From: Macquaria australasica
Lineage: Eukaryota > Chordata > Actinopteri > Centrarchiformes > Percichthyidae
Assembly (NCBI GenBank): GCA_005408345.1
Contig: SEMN01000150.1
Span: 434,001 to 498,000, forward strand
Reading direction: 5' to 3'
Length of the DNA stretch: 64,000 nt
The notes beneath the pieces were generated by a model that was given only the letters and a program-made list of their open reading frames with translations, ran no database searches and had not been told where the DNA came from. A program made the position numbers and the translations under genes. This document shows positions 39,661-51,700 of this stretch, in pieces; within the stretch, counting starts at the first letter, position 1; the number at the start of each line of letters is the position of its first letter.

Positions 39661-41433
39661 GTTGTTGTTCTGGCCCATGCCTCTGCAACCACCAATGGTT
39701 TCATGCACTCGTCATGAGGTGTGTGTGTTATTGACCACGAAGGACAGGTAGGACTTTTGACGTCTCACACCAACACCAGTAATCTGCAGCAAGCAGCCAT
39801 ACTGTCTACACAGCGAGAGGAAATGATAATACGACGTCGCCCACAATATAGCGAGTAAAGGTAATGCCGTTTTCTTCCTACTGTGGCAGTAGGCCTACGT
39901 GGACTTTGTTTTATGACTTTTTAGTTCACAACAAACGCTGTACAGACAAAACTAACTTTCGGAAATATGATGGATAACATGCAGTGACAGGCGGATTTGT
40001 ACTTCTGCTTTTTTTTTTTTAATTATTCTTTTATTCACGGTAAACGGTTTCTTCACAGGCGCGCAGCGGTGATGGAAGCTTTAAATATAGCCAATATATT
40101 TTAACTCGTGGTATTTTTTTTAACATTATAACAGAAATTATCTACCAGTAAATTAAATGCCTGAGCTCATCTCAAATGGCTAATCTCAAACAACATAATG
40201 TAGTAAGCCCGGCAGATATATGCAAATTATTAACCTAGGTGTTCAATTCAAAGGGACAGTTTTTCTTTGAAATTTACATTAATGTTTAATTTGAATTTTA
40301 AATGTGTTTGGAAATAATACATTTCACAATGGATAAATACAGAAATATCAATTTTTAAAATAGTTTTATATGCGATTGTAGAAGAAAATCTGGAATTATA
40401 TTCTGTTAGCCGAGAACTGCAACTTTCATGGTTTCCTGAAAGTAAATCTTTGACTCGCTAAAATATTGTCACCTATATTGATCAAATAGCCTTCACGGCC
40501 GGGATTAACATTTACTATGCCGAGCAAAGGAAGACCCAGAATACACTCACTAAACCAGACAGAATAAATATACTAAATAAAAAAACAAAATAAACAAAAC
40601 TAAAAGCTTTTAGACGCTTTGTACCCTGATCAGTCACTGATTTTTACCTTGAAAACGTAAAATCTAGACAAAGTTGCATTGCTTTTGGTTGTGTGTGGAG
40701 GCGTCAAAGCTGCAGGCCGCTGTCAGCCAGAGACATGAGACAGGGGGCTGATAACCTCTGGTGGTGACCAGAGGAAAATATCAGGAAGTGCTGCAACTGT
40801 CTCTAATTTAGGTATATTTTACTTCTGTTGATTTTTTTTCATTGTTATGACTCATTTAGCTCAGTGTTGGTGCTTTTTTTTCAGTGTGTTTGACAGAATT
40901 TATGAAATATCGAGTTGACAATCCTTATCATTTTGATGCAGAAGTTTCTTTTTTTGTTCTGTTAAAGTTGAAGTCCTGCTTATAGTAGACTGCAGCAAAT
41001 GTTACAGCTGAAGCCATGAGTCCTAATCGTTTTCAGCTGTTTTATTATGGGATTGTCGTTTACATTAAATTTTACATTAATGTAATCAAAGCATTGTTTT
41101 GTGATTTGATAGGTCTACTGTTGGAATACATCCGATAATCTGGAAATTACATGTCGGAGTATAAAACAACAAAAATAACCAGGATTTCGACGTTCACTTT
41201 GTTTTATTTACTTCATTTTCTCTGCTGTCTTTACATACATGGCTGTAAGAACATATCCAACACATTTGACAATACTGTTGTTTGAAAAGTCGCATTGTGC
41301 TAAAGCGTTTTATTTATTAATTGAATCCCATCTGACTGACGACATGAGCCAAGTTTGTTTTGAAAATTCATAATTTATTGATCATGCTGAGGTCCTAGTG
41401 GGTGAGCAGTTTAAATTTAATTTTCTTGATAAC

Positions 41434-41439
<6 letters not shown>

Positions 41440-41469
<30 letters not shown>
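41440..41469. repeat. (CA)n microsatellite
   Basis: About 15 CA units in the hoxc13a-hoxc12a intergenic region. Confidence 0.9.
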
Positions 41470-41473
<4 letters not shown>

Positions 41474-44400
41474 CTGTTCAGTCTATAATTAAAAAACAAG
41501 TTAATTGAATAAATAGAATTGAATATTTCCTTATTTGAGTAAATACCTTGTGGCAGCTTATATCATTAAAACTTTATACAAAGTGACCGTGAACTTCAAA
41601 TGTTTGTATCTATAAGATGACGCAAAGGCTCTTCCATAAATGCTAGTTTGCGATGTTTAATTTGCATATATCTACATAGGAATTATACAGACTGAATGGC
41701 TATTAAGGTGTGTTATATTTTTATTTAGACTTTGAAATTTAAGTAATTTATTATTACTTCCAGGTGGATATAGGCTATATTTAACAAACAATTTTAAGTA
41801 ATAGAATACATATTTTTTTCCCGAAGCTTAGTCAGGAAGGATGATGTAGCAAAGCCGCATTAAATATCGTCTGTTGTAAACAAATAAAAAAGATCAGCCA
41901 AACCTTTGAACTCAAACGTTACCACTTTTGTGGGTTCTTTAGGCTTCCCTTGGTGGTTTGTTTTCCTTGAAGGAAGCTTTGAAAGGGTTGCACAAGGCTA
42001 TAACTGTGGCAACCTGTCTGCAGAGAATCAAAGAGAGAAAAAGGGAAGAAAAGCCCTTTGTTTAGGCTATTGCCCTGTCTGGACAGGACCAGTGGATTCC
42101 AGGAGGGTAATTTCAATATCGAGCAGACAGTGTACTAGACAGTGACCTTGACAGTGCTATATGCTCGGTTTACCAAGTTCTTTTTTTCGTAGGAGATTTT
42201 CGTTTTGCCATATGAGAGCACACGGCCTATAGCTGGCGGTCAGATATGACATCATCGCTGAGCTAGAGATGCACTGAACAGACGAGCAGTTGTTTGAATG
42301 TGAAATACGGATCTGTGGGAGCACTGGATCGGAGGCGTGGAGAGACGAGGTAAGGAGGCGCAACACATGGCCTCTTTCTCCGAGGTAAAGTGGCGACTTG
42401 AGCCTTAACACGTTAGTCACTCACTGGATGACCATCCGGGCCGTTTTGTTGTAAACATCACACTGCACTGTTTTGCTTTTGCTATGGCTGTTATAATAAC
42501 ACGAGAAGCCGTGAAGTGATACCAAGAACACCCCCACTGCTCCTCATAAGACCGAGGCACAGGATATTATATTGGATTGATGTGGTGCTGCATTGCGAGA
42601 CTCACTAAGTAGATGCAAGAATGTGCAGTGATAGGAGAGGCAATGAGTCCAAGGGACAGAATGAAACCGAAACGGATCCCTAAGAGCTTCTCCAGTTTTT
42701 ACATTTGATATTTGTCTTTCTATTTAAGGCTAGAGCAAGGCCCGGTGCCTTTGGGTTAGATAGGATACATGGTCACAAGTGACGGATACGGCTATCAAAT
42801 ATCGGCTGACTTGCAAATCGTTCCCAAACCAATGTTTAAATGAATGCTAATGTTCTCAAATAACACTTCATTGGCAAATTTGTAGCACGCAACTAGTGCC
42901 ATTCAGCACGCATGTGCAAGCTGCTGTAACCATGCACCTTTTTGTTAATCCTTAACTTCATGACATCAATTATTAATTAATGGAATAAGTGTTTATTTTT
43001 ATTATTTGGACTCTTATCAATTATTTTATTTTCAGGGTTCCATGTTAAGGAAGATGATATGTTGCTTTTTAAATCAGCGAAATAGCTATCGGAATATATT
43101 GGAATATATTCACATTATTTTTATGGCTTGGGCTGTTTGCCCTCACTTTAAGCTGCCACGGCCTAAAAGACTTGTTATATGTTTATTCTGTTTTATTGAT
43201 TCTAATTTCTACTTCTTTTATTCATTTAAATGGAGTATTTGAGTTCAATATCAAGTTCAACCCACCGTGACTCTGCGTCGTGAACTTGAGTGGATTGACT
43301 GCGACGTTGCGTGTGTGCTTGGTTATATTTAGCATTTCTTTTTTTCTTATTCTAATTTCGTGTCATTGATGAGTCAAACTATTTGTCCTTTACGTAGTCA
43401 GGCTGTTTTTATTTTAAACTGCCATAACTGAGACATAAGCAGCTCCCCACTGCTGAGTTATGTAAACTTTTGAGATCCATAAATTGATTTCGTCTTCCTT
43501 AGGCTATATGTAGCCGGGAGTGGGGTGGTGGTAAATTATGAATTTATAAAGGGAAAGTGGGATTTGCAAAATTGTTGCTGGACTGATATAACATAGCATA
43601 GGAAGCTATAAACGATTGGAAAGTCTCCCTAGATTTATTTTTCAATTAATGGGGAGTCTGTAGACCCAGGAGAGGAATGCAAAAGGCATAGGTCAGTCAT
43701 AAGAATATGTCTGAAGATGATGGTTGGGCAGTTTCATGACCAAAGACCACATTAGAAATTCTTGCGCCAGCTGTTGGCAGAATGCCTGAATCCTGTTTGT
43801 TCATATCATGGCGAAGTTTTATGCTGAAGAACTGCACTGTGGTGGAGTCTGTGAAAAGTTTTTTGTTGGTAAAAAGAGGCCTTCTTTGTCAGATCAGAAG
43901 CATGACTATAGTATGGCACATCACATATTTGTTCAGTGTCTTCAACTACAAATCAACTAATTAGCGAGATATAAAGTAGAGAGACTCTCGGCTGGTTGAA
44001 TCAGTTAAGTGCCCTCTGATATCTTGTAAAATTCATATAAAAGAATTGTGAGAGGTATAACAATCCCACCAGAGTTTGGCTGCGAACGTTTATTGGAGGT
44101 ATCTGTTAAAGTTGTTCATGTGAGGTGTACTAGAGAATATTATGTGAAATATACCCTCTTAAAGTAACCTTGTAGAATATCGTCCTCTTTTACAGAGCCA
44201 GTGTCTTCAACCTGCTGACCCCGTTACTGTAAATATGAGTAGAGTGCGGCAATGAGCATCAGTCTTTTCTTAAAACAAGCTTGTAAAATTGGGACATCAC
44301 AGCTTTATATGACACGGAATTCAACCATAATTTGCTAGAAAACAAGATGTCATATGCACCCTCTCCTTCAAGAAAAATAGTTTTCATAAGAAATAGCATT

Positions 44401-44639
44401 TAAAAAACTTTTGCCAGCTTATAAAGATATTAAACGAGGCCATGGACAGTTCCACGAGTGTAAAAGGAGAAGCAGCCTGGGCTCCTTTTTTGGACCCAGC
44501 AGGACTCAAGTGAAGAAAAACAAGATTCTACATTTTTAATAAAAGGTTTATAGTATTTTTAAAAAGCATATAAACCTCTGTAATACAGGAGTTAATGTTT
44601 TGTTTTGTCTGAGATGGACCGAGTGGGTGGTACCATGTG

Positions 44640-44757
44640 TAGCAGAAGTTAGCCTGGACACGTGGTTTGAGGATGACCAATCAGGCGCCCCTCCAGGTTT
44701 AACTATGTTAAATGTCAGATTGCAATAAACTAGAAGCTGTTGGTCGGGCCCGCGGAA
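44640..44757 (+). promoter_or_regulatory. hoxc12a: hoxc12a proximal promoter and 5' UTR
   Basis: A palindromic E-box CACGTG (44659-44664), a CCAAT box within GACCAATCAGG (44677-44681) and a CAATAAAC homeodomain-type site (44723-44730) lie within 100 bases of the start codon. The motifs are seen directly. Promoter function is inferred from their position. Confidence 0.45.
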
Positions 44758-45346
44758 ATGGGCGAGCATAATCTCCTTAATCCAGGGTTTGTGGGACCTT
44801 TGGTAAACATCCACACTGGAGACACATTTTACTTTCCGAATTTTAGAGCCTCAGGGGGACAACTGGCGGGGCTACCGTCTCTCTCCTACCCGAGAAGGGA
44901 CAATGTTTGCTCCCTCCCGTGGAATCCTTCGGAGCCGTGCAATGGATACTCTCAATCCTACTTTAGCAGCCCCGTGTCTATTAACCCTTCTTTCAATCGG
45001 TCGTGTGAAATTACCAGACCAGAAGAGGGTAAATGTTATTATAACAACGGCAACGGGAACAGGGAGACCTGTTCAGGTGGCAGCAGCCTCAAACGAGAGG
45101 ATAGGGCGAGAGACACATCATCATTAACATCTGACCACGGGATGCACAGTGGAATTGGCAGCACTGCCGCCTTTTCCAAATATGATTACGGGACCGAGCA
45201 GCTAACTCAAGACCCGCCATCCTGTCAGTCAATGGAGTCCGACTCCAGCTCCTCTCTGCTCAACGAGGGCAGCAAGCCTCCATCCAGCGACACACAGACC
45301 CTGGTGTCACCGGGGAGCCATGCAAGCAACATAGCCGCAGGCGGAG
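44758..45346 (+). CDS. hoxc12a: hoxc12a exon 1: N-terminal region of HoxC12a
   Basis: First coding exon of hoxc12a (CDS 44758-45346 joined to 46506-46744, 275 residues). The protein opens MGEHNLLNPGFVGPLV and contains the DTFYFPNFRASG and LPWNPSEPCNGY motifs typical of Hox12 N-termini, then a Ser-rich region with a run of five serines (about residues 161-170, ESDSSSSLL). The open frame extends six codons upstream of 44758 but has no ATG there, so 44758 is the start. The exon ends GCGGAG|GTGGGT, leaving one base (phase 1). By family knowledge the product is a nuclear posterior-group Hox transcription factor. It lies 8.1 kb downstream of the hoxc13a stop on the same strand. Confidence 0.96.
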
Positions 45347-46097
45347 GTGGGTGCTATTTTAAAAAAAAAAATCACAATTATTATAAACGCACGTTCACAT
45401 TATTTATAAGAAGGCTGCACGTAGCGTACACTTGCGGTATTACAGCGTCGTTAGGGCTCGTTATCTTGATGCACAACTTGCACCCTGAATTAGCCTGCAG
45501 GGTACTTGCGTGGTGTGCAAACGCCGCTAGGGGTTGCCCTAAAATACCTCACGCGCCATGTGGTTGTGTACAGTTACAGATAACCTTACCAAACCATATT
45601 GCCAACCAGCTTTTGAATAAATAATCAGTCCTGTCATTGCATTTGCTTACCTTAAACGCGAAACTGTGATTCAGACAATAAATTAAATAGTGGATTTTGG
45701 TGTATTGTTGCACTTTGTAGACTACAAACAAATTAGCGCAGTGATTTAAAGAGGTGAGGCGCTTTGGTTGACTGCATCGAATAGAGAGAGTTTTCTTTTT
45801 AATGACTCGTAAACAGAATTAATATCTGTCGCTGTGTACTCAAGAGTCATTTAATATGCTCTGAAACTCGCAAATAAGTAGGGGTATTTGCAAGCAGGCT
45901 TAATTATCACGTTAACTGCAACAATAAAACTTCCTGTGACACAAACCGCTGTATACTGGTGGTCTCTGTAGAGGGGGTTAAAAAAAACAAAAAACACCTA
46001 TGATCAGAAATTGCACAAAACTGGACAGGTTCTATTGGATTTGAGGTCAGATATGTGGAGGGAGCCCAGGCAGAGACCAAAACAAATCCAGTTTGGC

Positions 46098-46117
46098 TGT
46101 GTGTGTGTGTGTGTGTG
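46098..46117. repeat. (GT)n microsatellite in the hoxc12a intron
   Basis: About ten GT units. Confidence 0.85.
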
Positions 46118-46505
46118 GAGGAAGTGACAGCTTGCATGGGCGTCAGTTCTCTGAATCCTAATATAAAGCAGAATCTCTACATCTGGGATCTTTTGCAAAA
46201 CACAGAAATCTTATATATGACGGAAATACTGTCCACTTTTCCACGACCGCAGATATCTATTGGAAAACGGAGTGCTTTATCGTTATAATGTAATTTGACT
46301 TCTAGAGAGGATTTTCTGATGGCTCTCTATAATAATACTTAAATGAATGTTAAATTCTATTAGCCTACAGTAAGGCAATTACCCAAGCTTGCCTTGCACA
46401 ACTGACGACCCTGTAGGCTCCTCATAACCTTGGAGGTGACCGTGATTTTGCAACTGTGGTGACTAACCCGTTGTATGCCCCCTCCTCCTCCTCCCTCTCC
46501 TCCAG

Positions 46506-46744
46506 GTGCCCCGTGGTACCCGATGCACACTCGGACCAGAAAGAAGCGTAAACCGTATTCCAAACTTCAGCTGGCTGAGCTAGAAGGTGAATTCATGATG
46601 AATGAGTTCATCACCAGGCAGCGGCGGAGGGAACTCTCCGACCGTCTGAACCTCAGCGACCAACAAGTCAAGATCTGGTTCCAGAACCGCAGGATGAAGA
46701 AGAAGAGACTCATGCTGAGGGAGCAAGCTTTGGCCTACTTTTAG
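46506..46744 (+). CDS. hoxc12a: hoxc12a exon 2: homeodomain
   Basis: Second coding exon, preceded by a pure pyrimidine tract (CCTCCTCCTCC...CTCCAG). The split codon joins as G|GT (Gly197), followed by APWYPMHTRTRKKRKPYSK. The homeodomain spans about residues 207-266, with VKIWFQNRRMKKKR in helix 3 (Trp at residue 254). The protein ends REQALAYF and TAG. The Trp of PWYPM, seven residues before the homeodomain, is all that resembles a hexapeptide. The intron is 1159 bases. The C-terminal tail of nine residues matches the usual Hox12 length. Confidence 0.98.
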
Positions 46745-48172
46745 AGATGCGGCAGAAGGTGAATCGATAGGCAGTAAAAGCCAAGCCTTCTGCGCTCCCT
46801 TAGGTCTTCTTTCAATGCATGCACTCATCTATCCATCCTTTACATTGCAGGCAATTATTACACTATTTTCTGATATGTTTTTTCCTCAAAGGTGCGGGCT
46901 GCACAAGCCCAAAAACACAAGCCACTATCAGGCATTCAAAGCTATATTGTACATGTCAATAAGACTGCCTTCATGTTTGGTATAATCGCACAAAAAGCTG
47001 TGAGAATGTGTTTTCTGTGTAGGATGCATCTCTCTTGGTTTTCCTGATTTGTCAAGAGATCAGTCTACGCCGTAAGACGCGAAATATGTCGTGAAGGCAA
47101 ATGCTCAGTTTGGGATGACACATAATGACAGCATCCCTTTTGTTCCATTTTTAGTCAGAGGAAATGAGGAGGGAGCAGAGCTACTTGGTAAGATCTCAAA
47201 AATAGGCCTAAAAATAACAGTGAAGCCAGAAAGACAGAGAAGCCTGACTGGCACGCTGGAGCCGGATCCGCGCAATAATTTCTCTGAGGTTTTGAATTAA
47301 TGAAGCATCTTCCTCCCGGTTGCTTAATACCTCCACAGCCATAATTTGTTGGATAAGAGGAACGCCGCCTTATCTTCTTTCCATAGTTTTCGCCACGCGT
47401 TGTGGGCACGTTCACGGTCACGGGCAGGAAGTCTGGAAGTCTGGGAGTCTGCATGAGGAGAGGGAGGACTGAAACCGCAATGTAATCCATATCGATATCT
47501 TTATGACTGCGCATTGGAAAAAAATCGCCATGACTTTGGTTCATGTGCTAACAAGTTTCTAAAGGTATTTTTCTTACTTTTATTACCTTTCAACTTGTCT
47601 TAACAACAACCACAGAATCCTGCATGGGTTGCATTTCTTTAGCTGAGTGAGATCACCGTTTGAATACGGGTTTGAGCTGCTATTAAAAGTCCACGTCCAG
47701 ATTGTGCCAGTTAAAAAGAAACAGTGTGTATTCTACAGTAAACTCGCGAGGATCTGTAATGGAAATATTCACCAGTATAAGTACATTTTTAGGCCAGCTT
47801 GGTTAAACAAGGGAACCGCCTAAAGTTGCAACTGGGAGCGGGAGGTGGGGTAAGTTTTTAGGCCTAAAAGAGCATTTCTGAAACTTGGTGCTCATAATGA
47901 TAATAAATATGTAGAAATTTTAGAAAAATTAACCATAGGCCTACGTGTGTGCTCCCTTAATTCGGGGGGAATGCAGTGCATCATCTGTCATGTATAACGA
48001 GTAAGCTATAGCAGTGAAATGTATTTGCAGCATGTTTTTGATGTGAAATAGCTATAAGTCATGTTCTGCGGGCCACTTTTTCTGTAGGTGACTTTTTTAT
48101 ACATTTTTTTTCTGAACAAATCAAAAACAAACACAACCTAAAACATTTTTGACACAAACGTCTACAAAGAAT

Positions 48173-48211
<39 letters not shown>

Positions 48212-48700
48212 GGGTGGAAGGACGGAGGGCCTATCAGGCCTACTTAATGTACTTGCTCCTTGCAATGTGCTCAGTGTTGTCCCTTTCCTTACCTTGTACT
48301 CGTGTATAACTTTGTAAAATGAAATTACATATGTTACTATTTGCATCCTGTTTGAGGATCCCTTATCGCTATGTAATAGTGCTTTATGTTATTGATCGTC
48401 TTGTACAATATCGCATTCCATATAGCCTATTTGTGGTTGTAAGAGTTGGAAATGTAGGCCTATTATATTATACTGCCAAGAATGGATATAAGAAATGGTA
48501 TGCGAGACATTTTACATACATACATGACATTTAAAGAAACCCTGTTTCAGTGTAGTAGTTGTTTGTTATCGTTCTTTTATTTCGTCCCTCATTGCATTCC
48601 CTTCTTTGCGCTTGTAAGGATTGCTACGTTGTCTTGTAAAAGTAATAATGATATGAATGTATATGCGTAAGGTCTTCAATAAACAGAATATTGAAACGTT
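46745..48700 (+). other. hoxc12a: probable hoxc12a 3' UTR
   Basis: About 1.95 kb of non-coding sequence follows the hoxc12a stop. AATAAA occurs at 47902-47907 and again at 48678-48683; the second is followed by a GT-rich stretch, as expected downstream of a cleavage site. A (TTA)n/(ATT)n microsatellite lies at 48175-48210. Which signal is used is not decidable from sequence. Confidence 0.45.
48175..48210. repeat. (TTA)n microsatellite
   Basis: Twelve TTA units within the probable hoxc12a 3' UTR. Confidence 0.9.
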
Positions 48701-51700
48701 TATTGGTGTTACCTCAGTCTGTCATTAGGCTGCCTCTCTGAATGTTCTGCTTTAAAATCAGGTTTTCTGAGTGCTGACTGGTGGTATTATTTTATTAGAC
48801 GTGACCTGTAGCACAGTTTAAAAATACTTGTGTCCACCGCAGTGAAATAAAGATCTGAACATTAATGGGACATTTGGAAGCATTTGAGGGGGTGTTTTGT
48901 TGGCGCATAATTGTACATGCTGTGAGCTGTAATCAATAGGAGCCCACACAGGTTGGCCTTATTGTTTTATTATGGCCGCTCAGATACAAAGGTAGGCTAT
49001 AGGTAGCTATGATAGCTTTCCATGCAAAATGGCGTCCAGATGCATTTTCTAACCCCCATCTTGCATTGAATATTATTCCTATTTTATATTAGTCTGGAAC
49101 ACTAGAACAACTATAACAACTACGTTAGTTTTAGGCAAGAAAAACACTTTTTTTTCCTGAAGACTTGTGGTTTCCCTTGAAGTTCGACCTATCAATGTCA
49201 CTGGTATGCTACAAGCCTATAACAGCGGAGCTAAACACGCAATAGCTCTGTAAAGCAGTAATAGGGTTACACCCCAGTGCTCCATATAGTCAAGCCTCTT
49301 GGCCTGACTTTTCCTTGTGCATCCTATCTTCTGGTTTGCTTTAGGGGATTTAAACGCGTGATAATTACATATGAAAACATGGTTTATGAATACATACACA
49401 CAGATCAGATAAAAAGAAGACTCTCAAATGGCATACAGCTTTACAAACGACATAGACGGTTGTATAATTAACCCACATCTAACATCCACTAAGCTCTCCC
49501 TACTGGCAAGGAAGTGTAAAGCAATGCAGGACTGTGCAGTGTTTTCCTATCAGCTAACTAAGCAAGCATTAATGCGTTTGTCCTCAACAGCTTCCAGTCT
49601 CCGTTAGGTGATGCAGGTCCACTGGAAACTGTTGTGTTGTCTCAGTGTTGAGATCAGATGTTGCCTTTTCAGTGAACTGTGAACGGCCGCTCCTGCAACC
49701 GACCCACTGAATGGCCTTCCTGAGTTAGTCCGTGCATGATCACGACACAAATACACACATGGAAGATGACGTGAGCTCATTACATTCCTCTTGGTACTGT
49801 ATTAACTACCGGCTTGAACATTTATCAGTTAAGATATTTAAGATTCAGTGTCATTACGATATGACGTATATGGCTTTGAGCTGATAAAAGCCTTCCTGTA
49901 GTACTAAACTCTTCTATCTCATAGCAGCTGTAATTACGCTTCTGCAGCTCAAAGAAGCCTCTGATATTTGTGCCTGTTTACCTTACTACAAACTGCACCT
50001 TCCCCAGTTAGGCTACAAATATGCTTCTTATGTATTCATCAACATAATGCATAATAGTTATTTGTGTAGTGTATATACAGTATATGTATAGAATGAATAT
50101 AAGAGCTGTAATATCCTCCATGAGAGAAAAGGGCCGTCTGAACGCTTTGCTGTTCGATCGGGCACAATGCGTCAGCTTGCAGATATTAAAAATAATAATT
50201 ATAGAATGCTGGCCTCCAAAATTACCTCTGTATATATTATAAACAAATCATAACTCAACTTGTTTCTGAATATACAATTTACGTCTAGTCAAAAGACTAG
50301 AAATAAATGGCATCCGCTGGTTTTATGTTTTGGAAAATTGCTCTCCATGTACATTTGCGCATCTGATTAAAGGCGGTTTGAAGAATCATTTCATCTGAAT
50401 GACTACCTAGAATTTGAACACGGATATCAGAGGACATACTAGCATCTGAATTTGAATTGTTTCCTCCGTATAATAAGAGAAATGCAGGCGTAATGTTTTG
50501 AGATGCACCCTTTTACGCACAGATGTATGTTTTAATCAAAGGAATACACAGTGCGTTAGTTTTGAAGTGGATCCACGCTGATACAATACATTACCAGTAA
50601 GTGTACCAAGTATTTGCTGCGATATGATAATAACCAAGGCTATGAAATAATACTGGGGAGATCTTGAATTGCGTGAATTGAATTTGATCATCCAGAGGAC
50701 ATTATTCATAACAACCCCAATCTTTTTAGCCTATCAAACGCGCTGTTGACCATGAAAGGGGATAAACTAGTGTCTTATGTTTGTGTGTTGCCTTGTTAAA
50801 TGGGTTAGAGGAAAATAATAGATGCAACATGCACCATGACGCTTCTGACTGTCCTGCAGTACCTCAGTCATTATTTGTAATAAAAAAAATAAAAAATCTT
50901 CAAGGTCAGTTGTGTTAGAAATATTGTCTAAAAACGTTAAATGGCTTCAGAAAGCCCTGTCCATGTACGCGCTGTTGATATTTAAACACCAGCAACTGTA
51001 GTAACTTAATTAGGTTCAATTATTTATATTTCTAGTTTTACACGCCTTTGAGCTTGTAATAAATGCGCAAAACAATCTGGTGATATGGAAAAGAGAGCGA
51101 GAGAGAATAGATATTAACCCGGATCCATGATTTGTAAAAACAAATTGCAGCAGATTAGCGTTCAGTTAACTGAGAGCAGCGACAGTTTCCTTTATTTGTG
51201 AATGCAAATGTATTTCGACAACGGGAAAGTTGGTGTCAGCATCCAAACAACTCGCACCGTTGAGCACAGCGTGAATCGTGTTTGCTACCAAGGTCAAATG
51301 ATGCAAACAGTGGCTGGGCGATTCCTGTGTAAAACGGTGGGATTTGTTGGACAGAATAACATGGCAGTCTGGTCTTTGAACGGTGCCAAACGGATATCTG
51401 AACATGTAGTTTTAACTTGAACTTCAAAACCAGACGTATCTGTTAATGTCATGTGTGACTTTTCTGTGTAGCCTGTTTATTCAGGTATTTCTATCCTTTA
51501 TTTTGCTTTTTCTTTGTGACAAATAATCTTGTGCTGGAAACGTTTTGTAGAGCTTTCGTGTCCAACAAACCACTAAACATTGCACAGCGTGCTTTACCTG
51601 CCACCCCCTTCTCCTGACAAGCTAAAAATGATCACTGCATAATAGCTAATATTAGTTTTTCACTTATTTGCCTTGTCTCCATTCTAATTTAGTTTAATCA

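Larger units (their letters stand above)
37686..44639. other. hoxc13a-hoxc12a intergenic region
   Basis: About 7 kb without a gene. It contains the module at 39390-39660, a 12-bp triple repeat at 42126-42161 next to TCAAGGTCA on the minus strand, a TGACATCA CRE-like site at 42247-42254 and a perfect splice-donor-like GAG|GTAAGG at 42349/42350. No interspersed repeat is recognised. Confidence 0.5.

Noticed and set aside
39648..39747. Exon-like segment with TTTTGTGTTTTGCAG acceptor and GACAG|GTAGGA donor
   Set aside because: Its only long frame closes before the donor and encodes a Cys-rich chance-like peptide; at most a non-coding exon, which cannot be shown here.
44740..44757. Six extra in-frame codons before the hoxc12a ATG
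   Set aside because: They begin with TTG, not ATG, and are not part of the conserved Hox12 N-terminus.
46475..46505. Proline-rich open frame joined to hoxc12a exon 2
   Set aside because: It is the pyrimidine tract of the intron ending in CTCCAG; splicing to exon 1 in phase 1 restores the conserved protein.
47155..47544. 129-codon minus-strand frame downstream of hoxc12a
   Set aside because: Lies in the probable hoxc12a 3' UTR and has no recognisable protein features.
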